Source: Candidatus Altimarinota bacterium (GTDB lineage Bacteria; Patescibacteriota; Gracilibacteria; UBA4473). From it: DNA of 13,138 bases. The stretch covers positions 1 through 13,138 of the forward strand of contig CAJQJI010000112.1 in assembly GCA_905478675.1 (NCBI GenBank), in the 5' to 3' direction. Position numbers and translations under genes: made by a program. This document shows, piece by piece, positions 1 through 6,163 of this stretch (the stretch's first letter is position 1; the number at the start of each line of letters is the position of its first letter). The notes under the pieces are model-generated. The model saw only the letters and a program-made list of their open reading frames with translations, had not been told where the DNA came from and searched no databases.

Positions 1-1171
<1,171 letters not shown>

Positions 1172-1192
1172 ATCCAGAGGATAGTAGCTACT

Positions 1193-1263
1193 GAGTCTTA
1201 TTCTTACACTTGTAAGAAGGCTCTAAGAAGTTGATAAAGTTTTACGTAATTTCTTTATTCAAC
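1193..1263 (+). other. Two hairpins in the 16S 3' trailer
   Basis: Hairpin A: GAGTC (1193-1197) pairs with GGCTC (1219-1223), and TTCTTACA (1201-1208) pairs with TGTAAGAA (1211-1218); the 5' side carries a TTA bulge. Hairpin B: GTTGA-TAAAG (1230-1239) pairs with CTTTA-T-TCAAC (1253-1263) with one bulged T. They lie between the mature 16S end and the terminators, so they are probably part of the precursor trailer and possible processing sites. Function is inferred. Confidence 0.6.
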
Positions 1264-1281
1264 CTAATCATGCTGCGGTCG

Positions 1282-1357
1282 GTCTGGCTTATTTTCTCAC
1301 TAATCTGTTCATATTTCTTGAAATCACTGAACTAACTGGTGAGAAGATTAGCCAGAC
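1282..1357 (+). other. Long 19-bp hairpin in the 16S trailer
   Basis: Arms 1282-1300 and 1339-1357 pair over 19 positions with one mismatch and one G-U pair; GTCTGGCT/AGCCAGAC and TTCTCAC/GTGAGAA are the perfect segments. A small inner stem GTTCA/TGAAC (1307-1311 with 1329-1333) can form in the loop. No T tract follows, so it is not an intrinsic terminator by itself. It resembles an RNase III-type double-stranded substrate. Classical pre-16S stems pair the leader with the trailer, whereas this hairpin is self-contained. Confidence 0.65.
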
Positions 1358-1388
1358 ATTTGCGTCCGAAATGAAAGAGAATTTTACT

Positions 1389-1429
1389 CAATCATAAGAA
1401 GAGAATGCTTGCATTCTCTTTTTTGATTG
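1389..1429 (+). terminator. Intrinsic terminator 1 of the 16S unit
   Basis: Perfect stem AAGAGAATGC (1399-1408) with GCATTCTCTT (1411-1420), followed by a T run at 1419-1424. An outer pair CAATCA (1389-1394)/TGATTG (1424-1429) can extend it. This ends the rRNA transcript right after 16S. Confidence 0.85.
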
Positions 1430-1442
1430 TAGTAAATGTCCT

Positions 1443-1480
1443 GAACATTCGCCCGATAGGGCAAATGTTCAAGACTTTTT
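1443..1480 (+). terminator. Intrinsic terminator 2 (tandem)
   Basis: GAACATT (1443-1449) pairs with AATGTTC (1464-1470) and GCCC (1451-1454) with GGGC (1459-1462), around a GATA loop with one C/A mismatch. TTTTT follows at 1476-1480. It is a back-up terminator 20 nt after the first; the reverse strand lacks a T run after the stem. Confidence 0.75.
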
Positions 1481-1497
1481 ATCATTCGTAAATTACC

Positions 1498-1518
1498 AAC
1501 CGTATCAGCGGTTTTTTT
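1498..1518 (+). terminator. Possible weak third terminator
   Basis: Short stem AACCG (1498-1502)/CGGTT (1509-1513) followed by a T run (1512-1518). The stem is only five pairs, so this is marginal by itself but fits the tandem arrangement. Confidence 0.4.
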
Positions 1519-1657
1519 GTGTATAAAAACGTCTTCTCGAGCTTGCCGAGAGATCTTCATTTTTGTATTTAGAATCGAAGGTTTCTTCCTGCCTATCGCC
1601 GAGAGATATTTAGTCGAAAAGACGGTGAGAGGTTTTTTTGTCGTGTCTGATTTTTTG
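1519..1657. other. Intergenic stretch with short GCCGAGAGAT repeats
   Basis: No credible gene is seen. It holds two direct copies of GCCGAGAGAT (1545-1554 and 1598-1607). The first is preceded by TCGAGC (1537-1542). An inverted near-copy of the same pair lies beyond the small gene at 2416-2444. A frame of 89 codons crosses here, but it is low-complexity and runs through the palindromes that follow. Confidence 0.5.
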
Positions 1658-1730
1658 GAGACCGGTCTCTGTAGTCTTCAAGTTCGAACTCTACGAGTGC
1701 ACTTTAAATTAGAGTTCGAACTTAGAAGAC
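1658..1730 (+). repeat. Hairpin repeat, left copy, with an adjacent palindrome
   Basis: A 12-bp perfect palindrome GAGACCGGTCTC (1658-1669) is followed by a hairpin. GTCTTC (1674-1679) and AAGTTCGAACTCTA (1680-1693) pair with TAGAGTTCGAACTT (1710-1723) and GAAGAC (1725-1730): 20 pairs with one bulged A, around a 16-nt loop (1694-1709). The same architecture recurs in opposite orientation at 2360-2405, with a loop of equal length and 12 of 16 bases identical. GTAG sits at 1671-1674, at the 5' foot of the hairpin, which recalls REP elements; that resemblance is only suggestive. Confidence 0.8.
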
Positions 1731-1772
1731 AAGAAAGAGTATGGAGGATGCTTAATTTATTTCAGAATCTTC

Positions 1773-1778
1773 TATACT
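1773..1778 (+). promoter_or_regulatory. -10 box placed for a leaderless start
   Basis: TATACT ends 7 nt before the ATG at 1786. A start point at the normal distance from this box falls on or next to the ATG. No convincing -35 box is seen. Confidence 0.55.
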
Positions 1779-1785
1779 GTTATTG

Positions 1786-2256
1786 ATGAATGAAATTGTT
1801 GTAGCTTTAATCGGGGCAGGAGGCACAATTGTAGGAGTATTGCTGGGTTTGTTTTTAGGGCATAGAAATGCAGTTTCTAAAACAGTTCAGGATAAACTTC
1901 ATCTTGATCGCGCGGATGTAATTAAACACCTTTTTGCTTCACTCGTGTATATGGAAGAATGCTTAGATATTTTTATTGATTACCCAGAGGGGGATAATCT
2001 AAAAGACTTTAATGATGCGTTTGATGAGTATCTTAAGCTTCTGAATCGTAATACTATTTTACTTGATCCTGAAACTGAGTTCTTAGTTAGAAATTTGGAA
2101 AAGAGACTCCTGCAATCAACGTTTTTAATTAGTAAAATGGAAGTAAGTGAAGTGCAAAATCGAAAAGACTCTATAACTGAATTACTAAATTATATTGATG
2201 AGGCAAAGCTAAAATTAGATAAAAATTTCTCAAACTTGATGGGGGTAAATAGATAA
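1786..2256 (+). CDS. Small membrane-anchored protein, unknown function
   Basis: 156 residues; I do not recognise the family. Residues 3-25 form one hydrophobic segment rich in glycine (IGAGGTIVGVLLGLFLG), probably an N-terminal transmembrane anchor with a glycine-zipper character. The rest is charged and predicted helical, and likely cytoplasmic. No catalytic motif or cysteine cluster is visible. I chose the ATG at 1786; a TTG directly before it would add one residue. The start has no Shine-Dalgarno site, and a -10 box ends 7 nt upstream. The gene is AT-rich and stands alone between two inverted hairpin repeats, so it could be cargo of a small repeat-bounded element or a host gene in a repeat-rich gap. 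Confidence 0.7.
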   Translation: MNEIVVALIGAGGTIVGVLLGLFLGHRNAVSKTVQDKLHLDRADVIKHLFASLVYMEECLDIFIDYPEGDNLKDFNDAFDEYLKLLNRNTILLDPETEFLVRNLEKRLLQSTFLISKMEVSEVQNRKDSITELLNYIDEAKLKLDKNFSNLMGVNR

Positions 2257-2262
2257 CTCAGG

Positions 2263-2349
2263 ATTCCCTCCTCGTCAGAGTCTCCGGCACGGGACTCTGA
2301 TGATTGAGGAATAGCAGAGTCCTTCAAAAAGAGACTCTGCCAGGGGGGA
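2263..2349 (+). repeat. Compound palindrome, possible three-way junction
   Basis: Two hairpins share the heptamer CAGAGTC: 2276-2282 pairs with 2293-2299 (extended by CCG/CGG around GCA), and 2314-2321 pairs with 2333-2340. An outer stem TCCCTCC (2265-2271)/GGGGGGA (2343-2349) can enclose both. A competing pairing ATTCC (2263-2267)/GGAAT (2308-2312) would enclose only the first. It begins 7 nt after the stop of the small gene. No T run follows, so it is not a standard terminator. Confidence 0.65.
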
Positions 2350-2359
2350 CAACGAGCCA

Positions 2360-2405
2360 CAAGACCGGTCTCTAATTTGAAGTACGCTTGTAGAGACCGG
2401 TCTTG
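2360..2405 (-). repeat. Hairpin repeat, right copy, inverted
   Basis: Perfect 15-bp arms: CAAGACCGGTCTCTA (2360-2374) and its complement (2391-2405), around a 16-nt loop (2375-2390). On the minus strand the loop reads CAAGCGTACTTCAAAT, against CGAGTGCACTTTAAAT in the left copy; all four differences are transitions. AAG and CTCTA are shared by both stems, while the hexamer between them is ACCGGT here and TTCGAA in the left copy. No T run follows on either strand. Confidence 0.8.
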
Positions 2406-2410
2406 TTCTT

Positions 2411-2452
2411 GATAGATTTCTCGGCTCCGCGAAGCTGCGCTCGAAATGACGA
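2411..2452 (-). repeat. Intergenic repeat-like segment (TCGAGC ... GCCGAGAAAT)
   Basis: On the minus strand it begins GTCATTTCGAGCGCAGC and ends GCCGAGAAATC. From memory this resembles a dispersed intergenic repeat seen in many environmental bacterial genomes; I cannot confirm that here. TCGAGC and GCCGAGAAAT match, in inverted orientation, the 1537-1554 segment on the other side of the small gene, with 11 more bases between them here. Confidence 0.45.
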
Positions 2453-2463
2453 ATGAAATCGTC

Positions 2464-2492
2464 ACGACAAATCCCCTCACTTCGTTTATACT
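2464..2492 (+). promoter_or_regulatory. Promoter of the serine protease gene, leaderless geometry
   Basis: -35 ACGACA (2464-2469; GACA matches consensus), 17-nt spacer, -10 TATACT (2487-2492). The -10 ends 7 nt before the ATG at 2500, so the predicted start point coincides with the start codon. Confidence 0.6.
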
Positions 2493-2499
2493 AAGCGAA

Positions 2500-3489
2500 A
2501 TGAAACAAATATATATTCTGCTGCTAGGCCTTCTTTGCGTGCCTTTAACGACCTTTGCTAACGCGGAGTTAGTGCAAATTGTGGCTTTAGACTGGGATGA
2601 AACCACGGAGAAACTAACCCCATTTTCTTTTGGTTCGGGGACGGCCATTGCCAAAGACTTGGTGATTACCAATAAGCACGTCGTAAAAGTCGATTCGCAA
2701 GTGGCTGATTTTGTTTTGCTGTGCCCCGGGCAAGCGCAAGAAACCCGTGCGGTCGAGTGTAATGTGGCCGCGGGGGTATCCGCGCTTCATTCAACTATGG
2801 ATGTAGCTTTAGTAAAAACCCTCGACCCAGAGGACTTTTTAATGTCTGTGCGTCCCTCAACGGCTATTAGAAGTGTCGATGATGTCATTAGAATTGTAGG
2901 TTTTCCAGTACCAGATGAGTCAACGGTGCAAAATTTCGGCGGCACTAAAACTTTAGAAGCGTTTGAAGCCTGGCAAGAAAATCCAGACCAAGGTTTGGAT
3001 TTTAAAGGCGATTCTCCAACCACGACTCGAGGGAAAGTGTTGGCACGTTACAGATTAGAAAACACCGGCGAGCTGTATACGCAAACCGATGCCCGGGTAA
3101 ATTTTGGGAACTCTGGCGGCGCGGCTTTTGACCAGTTTGGCGATTATATCGGAATTCCTACGCTTAAAGATTCTTTGGGGCGTTCTTATATTTTAGAATA
3201 TGCGCAATTAGAAGATTGGGTGCAAGAATACTCTACTCGAAAAGCGCGGGCTGAAGAGGGGGCCTATAATTATTATAAAAAATTAATGGGGGAAAATAGT
3301 GCCGATGAAAAGGTACCAGATCAAACCTCGAGTGTGTCGGCTCGACTGCGTTATTATCAATTGTTGCGAGCCAAAGAAAAAACCGAATCAAGTACAATTG
3401 AGGCGGTTAATACTACTTCAGAGCGCCGAACTACGTCTCGGCGATATAGTAGTCCTTATCGTGGTTATAGTACTTATCAAAGTCATTAA
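2500..3489 (+). CDS. Exported trypsin-like serine protease
   Basis: 329 residues. An N-terminal signal peptide (hydrophobic core about residues 4-18, likely cleavage after ANA at 20-22) sends it across the membrane. The chymotrypsin-fold triad is visible: His60 in ITNKHVV, Asp101 in MDVALVK, and Ser205 in NFGNSGG. The sequence before His60, GSGTAI, is typical of the HtrA/S1C-like group, but no PDZ domain follows. Cys75 and Cys87 could form a disulfide. Residues about 245-329 are a charged, then Ser/Arg/Tyr-rich tail of unknown role. The frame is open 18 codons further upstream, but the ATG at 2500 gives the clean signal peptide and fits the -10 box. Substrate unknown; surface protein quality control or degradation of external protein are both possible. 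Confidence 0.85.
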   Translation: MKQIYILLLGLLCVPLTTFANAELVQIVALDWDETTEKLTPFSFGSGTAIAKDLVITNKHVVKVDSQVADFVLLCPGQAQETRAVECNVAAGVSALHSTMDVALVKTLDPEDFLMSVRPSTAIRSVDDVIRIVGFPVPDESTVQNFGGTKTLEAFEAWQENPDQGLDFKGDSPTTTRGKVLARYRLENTGELYTQTDARVNFGNSGGAAFDQFGDYIGIPTLKDSLGRSYILEYAQLEDWVQEYSTRKARAEEGAYNYYKKLMGENSADEKVPDQTSSVSARLRYYQLLRAKEKTESSTIEAVNTTSERRTTSRRYSSPYRGYSTYQSH

Positions 3490-3534
3490 AAAGGGCTTTT
3501 AAAAGAAGGTCTTTATAAAACCCTCAAACTTCTC

Positions 3535-3562
3535 TTGACAGCTTATAGCTTCTTTGTACTAT
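3535..3562 (+). promoter_or_regulatory. Promoter of the ribosomal protein operon
   Basis: Perfect -35 TTGACA (3535-3540), 16-nt spacer, -10 TACTAT (3557-3562). This gives a leader of about 135 nt before rplP. It is the only good promoter in the 215-nt gap between the protease gene and rplP. Confidence 0.65.
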
Positions 3563-3633
3563 CGGCCGGCTTTAAGGGTGTATGTGTCAAAGCTTAAAAG
3601 AAGCGACAAACTACATTCTGAACACATTTAATC

Positions 3634-3669
3634 CCTGCTTAGCAGGATCGGAATCACTTCGGTGCTCCG
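3634..3669 (+). promoter_or_regulatory. Two adjacent hairpins in the rplP operon leader
   Basis: Hairpin 1: CCTGC (3634-3638)/GCAGG (3642-3646) with a TTA loop. Hairpin 2: CGGA (3649-3652)/TCCG (3666-3669) and CAC (3655-3657)/GTG (3662-3664), closed by TTCG, the very stable cUUCGg tetraloop, with a small internal loop. They lie about 35 nt before the rplP ATG with no T run. By analogy with other ribosomal operons this could bind an encoded protein for autoregulation, but no specific ribosomal-protein site is recognisable. Confidence 0.5.
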
Positions 3670-3704
3670 TTTATAAAACCTAGTTCTACTAGTTAATAAA
3701 TCTC

Positions 3705-4121
3705 ATGTTACAGCCTAAAAAATCAAAATTCCGACGACAACATCGTATGCGCTCTCAAGGGAGTGGCGTGGCGACTCGAGGAAACAAAATTTCTTTCGGA
3801 GAAATTGGTATTAAGGCGACTAGCGCTGGAGAATTAAATGCTCGTGAAATTGAAGCCGCTCGTCGAGCAATTGCTCGTGCAGTGAAACGAGGTGGGAAGG
3901 TTTGGATTCGGGTTTTTCCTGATAAAATCCTGACGGCTAAGTCTGGTGAGGTTCCGATGGGTTCTGGTAAAGGGGCTCCGGATAAATGGGTGGCACAAGT
4001 GCTACCAGGTAAAGTTCTATTTGAAATGGCTGGGGCAGATAAAGACTTGATGCGAGAAGCACTTAAGTTGGCTACCTACAAGCTATCGGTTAAATGTAAA
4101 GTAATAGATAATCAGTTGTAA
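3705..4121 (+). CDS. rplP: 50S ribosomal protein L16
   Basis: 138 residues, the normal L16 length. It sits near the A site and peptidyl transferase region of the large subunit. Diagnostic stretches: MLQPKKSKFRRQHR at the start, REIEAARRAI about 47-56, WIRVFPDK at 67-74, and KWVAQVLPGKVLFEM about 94-108. First gene of the operon, which is odd because rpsC and the rest of the S10 cluster normally precede it. No Shine-Dalgarno site is seen upstream (AATAAATCTC). Six of 12 arginine codons are CGA. rpmC follows after 3 nt. Confidence 0.98.
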   Translation: MLQPKKSKFRRQHRMRSQGSGVATRGNKISFGEIGIKATSAGELNAREIEAARRAIARAVKRGGKVWIRVFPDKILTAKSGEVPMGSGKGAPDKWVAQVLPGKVLFEMAGADKDLMREALKLATYKLSVKCKVIDNQL

Positions 4122-4124
4122 GCC

Positions 4125-4313
4125 ATGAAAATTCAAGAACTACGACAAATGAATGTTAAGAAGCTGTACGAACAGCTACGAAAAACTCAACGAGAGTTGG
4201 CAGTTAGCCGATTTCACGTTAAGACACAACAGAGTGCTGATACGTCACAAATTTCAAAAAAACGACGTTTGATCGCACAAATTAAAACACTGCTAAATAA
4301 CCAAGCTTCATAA
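4125..4313 (+). CDS. rpmC: 50S ribosomal protein L29
   Basis: 62 residues, helical, typical L29 length. It lies beside the polypeptide exit tunnel next to L23. Recognised by the opening MKIQELRQM, by RELAVSRFHVKTQQSADTSQI about 23-43 (the L29 signature region), and by position between rplP and rpsQ. Its stop overlaps the rpsQ start by one base (TAATG), which suggests translational coupling. Five of its six arginine codons are CGA. Confidence 0.95.
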   Translation: MKIQELRQMNVKKLYEQLRKTQRELAVSRFHVKTQQSADTSQISKKRRLIAQIKTLLNNQAS

Positions 4314-4549
4314 TGATTACCAAGCAAGGCGTTGTTGTAAAAATCTCAGGTGAGAAAACTATTAAGGTGCAAGTTCGCTCGTACCAAACTCATCCGAAGT
4401 ACAAAAAACAATATCTACGAACTAAAAACTTTTTAGTACATGATGAGAAGGGGGCGGCTAAAGTTGGAGACGAAGTCTCTATCGTTCAGGCTCGACCAGT
4501 TTCTAAGCGAAAAACTTGGGCGTTAACTAATATTGAAAAAACAGCATGA
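4313..4549 (+). CDS. rpsQ: 30S ribosomal protein S17
   Basis: 78 residues, an OB-fold protein that binds 16S rRNA early in small-subunit assembly. Signature: GVVVKISGEKTIKV near the start and HPKYKKQYLRTKNFLVHDE in the middle. It starts within the rpmC stop codon and ends TGA overlapping the rplN ATG (ATGA). This is the only TGA stop among the genes with a visible stop in the window, and the normal protein length shows that TGA is read as stop here. Confidence 0.97.
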   Translation: MITKQGVVVKISGEKTIKVQVRSYQTHPKYKKQYLRTKNFLVHDEKGAAKVGDEVSIVQARPVSKRKTWALTNIEKTA

Positions 4550-4914
4550 TTCAAGATATGACTCGCCTTCGGGTAGCTGATAACACCGGCGCAAAAACTG
4601 TGATGTGTATTAAAGTTTTGGGAGGTTCAAAACGACGTTACGCAGAAGTAGGAGATGTGATTGTTGTGTCAGTAAAAACGGCCGCTCCAAAAGGAGTTGT
4701 TAAAAAGAAAAAAGTTGAACGGGCGGTTATTGTGCGTCAAGTTTCTCCAGTTCGACGTCGAGACGGAAGTTATATTCGTTTTGATGAGAATGCGGTGGTG
4801 ATTGTTAATGAACAAGGACAGCCAAAAGGAACTCGGGTTTTCGGTCCAGTGGCTCGTGAACTTCGACATAAAGGTTTCCAGAAAATTATTTCTCTAGCTC
4901 CTGAAGTACTATAA
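4546..4914 (+). CDS. rplN: 50S ribosomal protein L14
   Basis: 122 residues, exactly the usual L14 length. It lies at the subunit interface and is the docking site of the silencing factor RsfS in other bacteria. Start MIQDMTRLRVADNTGAK and the segment RRDGSYIRFDENAVV are diagnostic; PKGTRVFGPVARELR follows. It overlaps the rpsQ stop by 4 nt, so coupled translation is likely. Next gene rplX after 3 nt. Confidence 0.98.
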   Translation: MIQDMTRLRVADNTGAKTVMCIKVLGGSKRRYAEVGDVIVVSVKTAAPKGVVKKKKVERAVIVRQVSPVRRRDGSYIRFDENAVVIVNEQGQPKGTRVFGPVARELRHKGFQKIISLAPEVL

Positions 4915-4917
4915 ACC

Positions 4918-5298
4918 ATGAAAATTAGAGTAGGCGATAACGTAGTAGTGCGAACGGGTAAAGACCGTGGTAAATCGGGTGTAGTTTCTAAAATCTACGC
5001 TGCACAAGATAAAGTTTTAGTTGAAGGGATTAACTCTAAGACTAAACATGTAAAAGGACGTGATGGAGTTCCAGGGGATCGTACAGAGATCTTCGTTCCA
5101 ATTCACATTTCTAATGTGTCTGTGGTAGACCCTAAATCGGGTGGGCCAACGCGAGTTGGATACTTGGTTGATGCCAAAGGAGCTAAAACTCGGATTGCAA
5201 AAAAATCTGGTCAAGCTATTACGAAGGCAGCAGCCGTAAAAAAAGAAGCCCCTAAGAAAGAGGCAGCAAAGAAAGAAGTTAAAAAGATTAAAGCGTAA
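4918..5298 (+). CDS. rplX: 50S ribosomal protein L24 with a basic C-terminal tail
   Basis: 126 residues. It binds the 5' region of 23S rRNA and helps start large-subunit assembly. The KOW motif is at the N-terminus: KIRVGDNVVVRTGKDRGKSG. The core ends near residue 98; the last about 28 residues are a Lys/Ala/Glu repeat (KKEAPKKEAAKKE) beyond the usual L24 length of about 103. The tail is likely disordered and RNA-binding. The stop is 2 nt before rplE. Confidence 0.97.
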   Translation: MKIRVGDNVVVRTGKDRGKSGVVSKIYAAQDKVLVEGINSKTKHVKGRDGVPGDRTEIFVPIHISNVSVVDPKSGGPTRVGYLVDAKGAKTRIAKKSGQAITKAAAVKKEAPKKEAAKKEVKKIKA

Positions 5299-5300
5299 CC

Positions 5301-5876
5301 ATGGCATCTGAACTACAACAACGTTACCAAAAAGAAATTCTTCCAAAGTTAATTAAAGATCTTGGAATGAAGAATGTGATGCAGGCACCACGAATTTTAA
5401 AAGTCGTCGTGAATGTAGGGATGGGGTCTTATATGCAACGTCTTGGAACTAAAGACTATGGGACGGTGGAAGAGACGCTGACAAAAATTACTGGACAAAA
5501 ACCAGTATTAAGAAAGTCTCGTATGTCTGTTTCTAACTTTAAGTTGCGAGAAGGTATGCCGGTTGGTATGTGTGTAACCCTTCGAGGTGAAAGCGCTTAT
5601 GATTTCTTAGATAAAGTGATCAACGTTGTGTTTCCTCGAGTTCGTGGTTTCCGCGGTGTGAAACGAAATATTTTTGATAAAGACGGGAACTGTTCTTTTG
5701 GTTTCACCGAACATACCGTTTTCCCTGAAGTAGATGTAGAAGATCCACGTAAGGTTCACGGGGTGCAAGTAACTATTGTTACTAGTACAAAAGATAAAGA
5801 GCATACTGTTAAGTTGCTTGAAGAGATGAGCTTTCCGTTCATCAAAAAGCATGAAGCTAAAGAAGAAACTAATTAA
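5301..5876 (+). CDS. rplE: 50S ribosomal protein L5
   Basis: 191 residues, a little longer than the usual 179. It holds 5S rRNA in the central protuberance with L18. Diagnostic segments: KVVVNVGMG about 35-43, TGQKPVLRKSR, REGMPVGMCVTLRG, and RGFRGVK ... FGFTEHTVFPEVD in the second half. The C-terminal KKHEAKEETN is a short charged extension. rpsN follows after 6 nt. No Shine-Dalgarno site; the start context is AACCATGG. Confidence 0.98.
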   Translation: MASELQQRYQKEILPKLIKDLGMKNVMQAPRILKVVVNVGMGSYMQRLGTKDYGTVEETLTKITGQKPVLRKSRMSVSNFKLREGMPVGMCVTLRGESAYDFLDKVINVVFPRVRGFRGVKRNIFDKDGNCSFGFTEHTVFPEVDVEDPRKVHGVQVTIVTSTKDKEHTVKLLEEMSFPFIKKHEAKEETN

Positions 5877-5882
5877 TTCAAA

Positions 5883-6137
5883 ATGGTACGAAAAGCAATG
5901 ATCGTCAAACAACAACGCATGATGGAGCGTGCTAAAGCTAAAAAAGCGGATGGTACGTATGATCAAGTGAAACACGCTACTAAAGCAAAAGATAAGTACA
6001 AAACTCGTGCTTATAACCGATGCAAAATTACAGGCCGTGTTGGTGGATACATGAGTGACTTCGGTATCTCTCGTTGTTTGTTCCGTGAACTAGCCGAAAA
6101 AGGAGAAATTCCAGGAGTTCGTAAATCTTCTTGGTAA
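5883..6137 (+). CDS. rpsN: 30S ribosomal protein S14, zinc-free form
   Basis: 84 residues. S14 sits in the 30S head. The C-terminal part is unmistakable: NRCKITGR at 45-52, FGISRCLFREL at 60-70, IPGVRKSSW at 76-84. The zinc-binding form has a CxxC...CxxC knuckle; here only Cys47 is in place and Cys65 is shifted, so zinc binding is not expected. Length is between the 61-residue zinc form and the about 100-residue long form, with an extra basic segment about residues 10-35. rpsH follows after 26 nt. Confidence 0.96.
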   Translation: MVRKAMIVKQQRMMERAKAKKADGTYDQVKHATKAKDKYKTRAYNRCKITGRVGGYMSDFGISRCLFRELAEKGEIPGVRKSSW

Positions 6138-6163
6138 ACAAATTAAAACTTTAAACTTACACT

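Noticed and set aside
1282..1357. tRNA gene after 16S
   Set aside because: The paired region is a single long hairpin without a T-loop (GTTCRA), D-arm or acceptor stem.
1517..1786. Open frame of 89 codons before the small membrane gene
   Set aside because: It runs through terminator T runs and the hairpin repeat, has phenylalanine-rich low-complexity sequence, and its end overlaps the -10 box of the next gene.
1545..2425. CRISPR-like array from the GCCGAGA repeats
   Set aside because: Only two direct copies and one inverted copy, with irregular spacing and no cas gene.
2446..2499. Longer N-terminus for the serine protease from the ATG at 2446
   Set aside because: It would add 18 non-signal residues before a clean signal peptide and would include the promoter boxes and repeat sequence.
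2190..2672. Minus-strand frame of 160 codons
   Set aside because: It overlaps the ends of two better genes and crosses the palindromes; no recognisable motif.
3493..3523. Terminator after the serine protease gene
   Set aside because: GGG-TTTT/AAAA-CCC can pair across about 15 nt, but no T run follows.
4313..4914. Alternative genetic code (UGA read as glycine)
   Set aside because: rpsQ ends at TGA at the normal S17 length and the ribosomal protein frames are intact without in-frame TGA.
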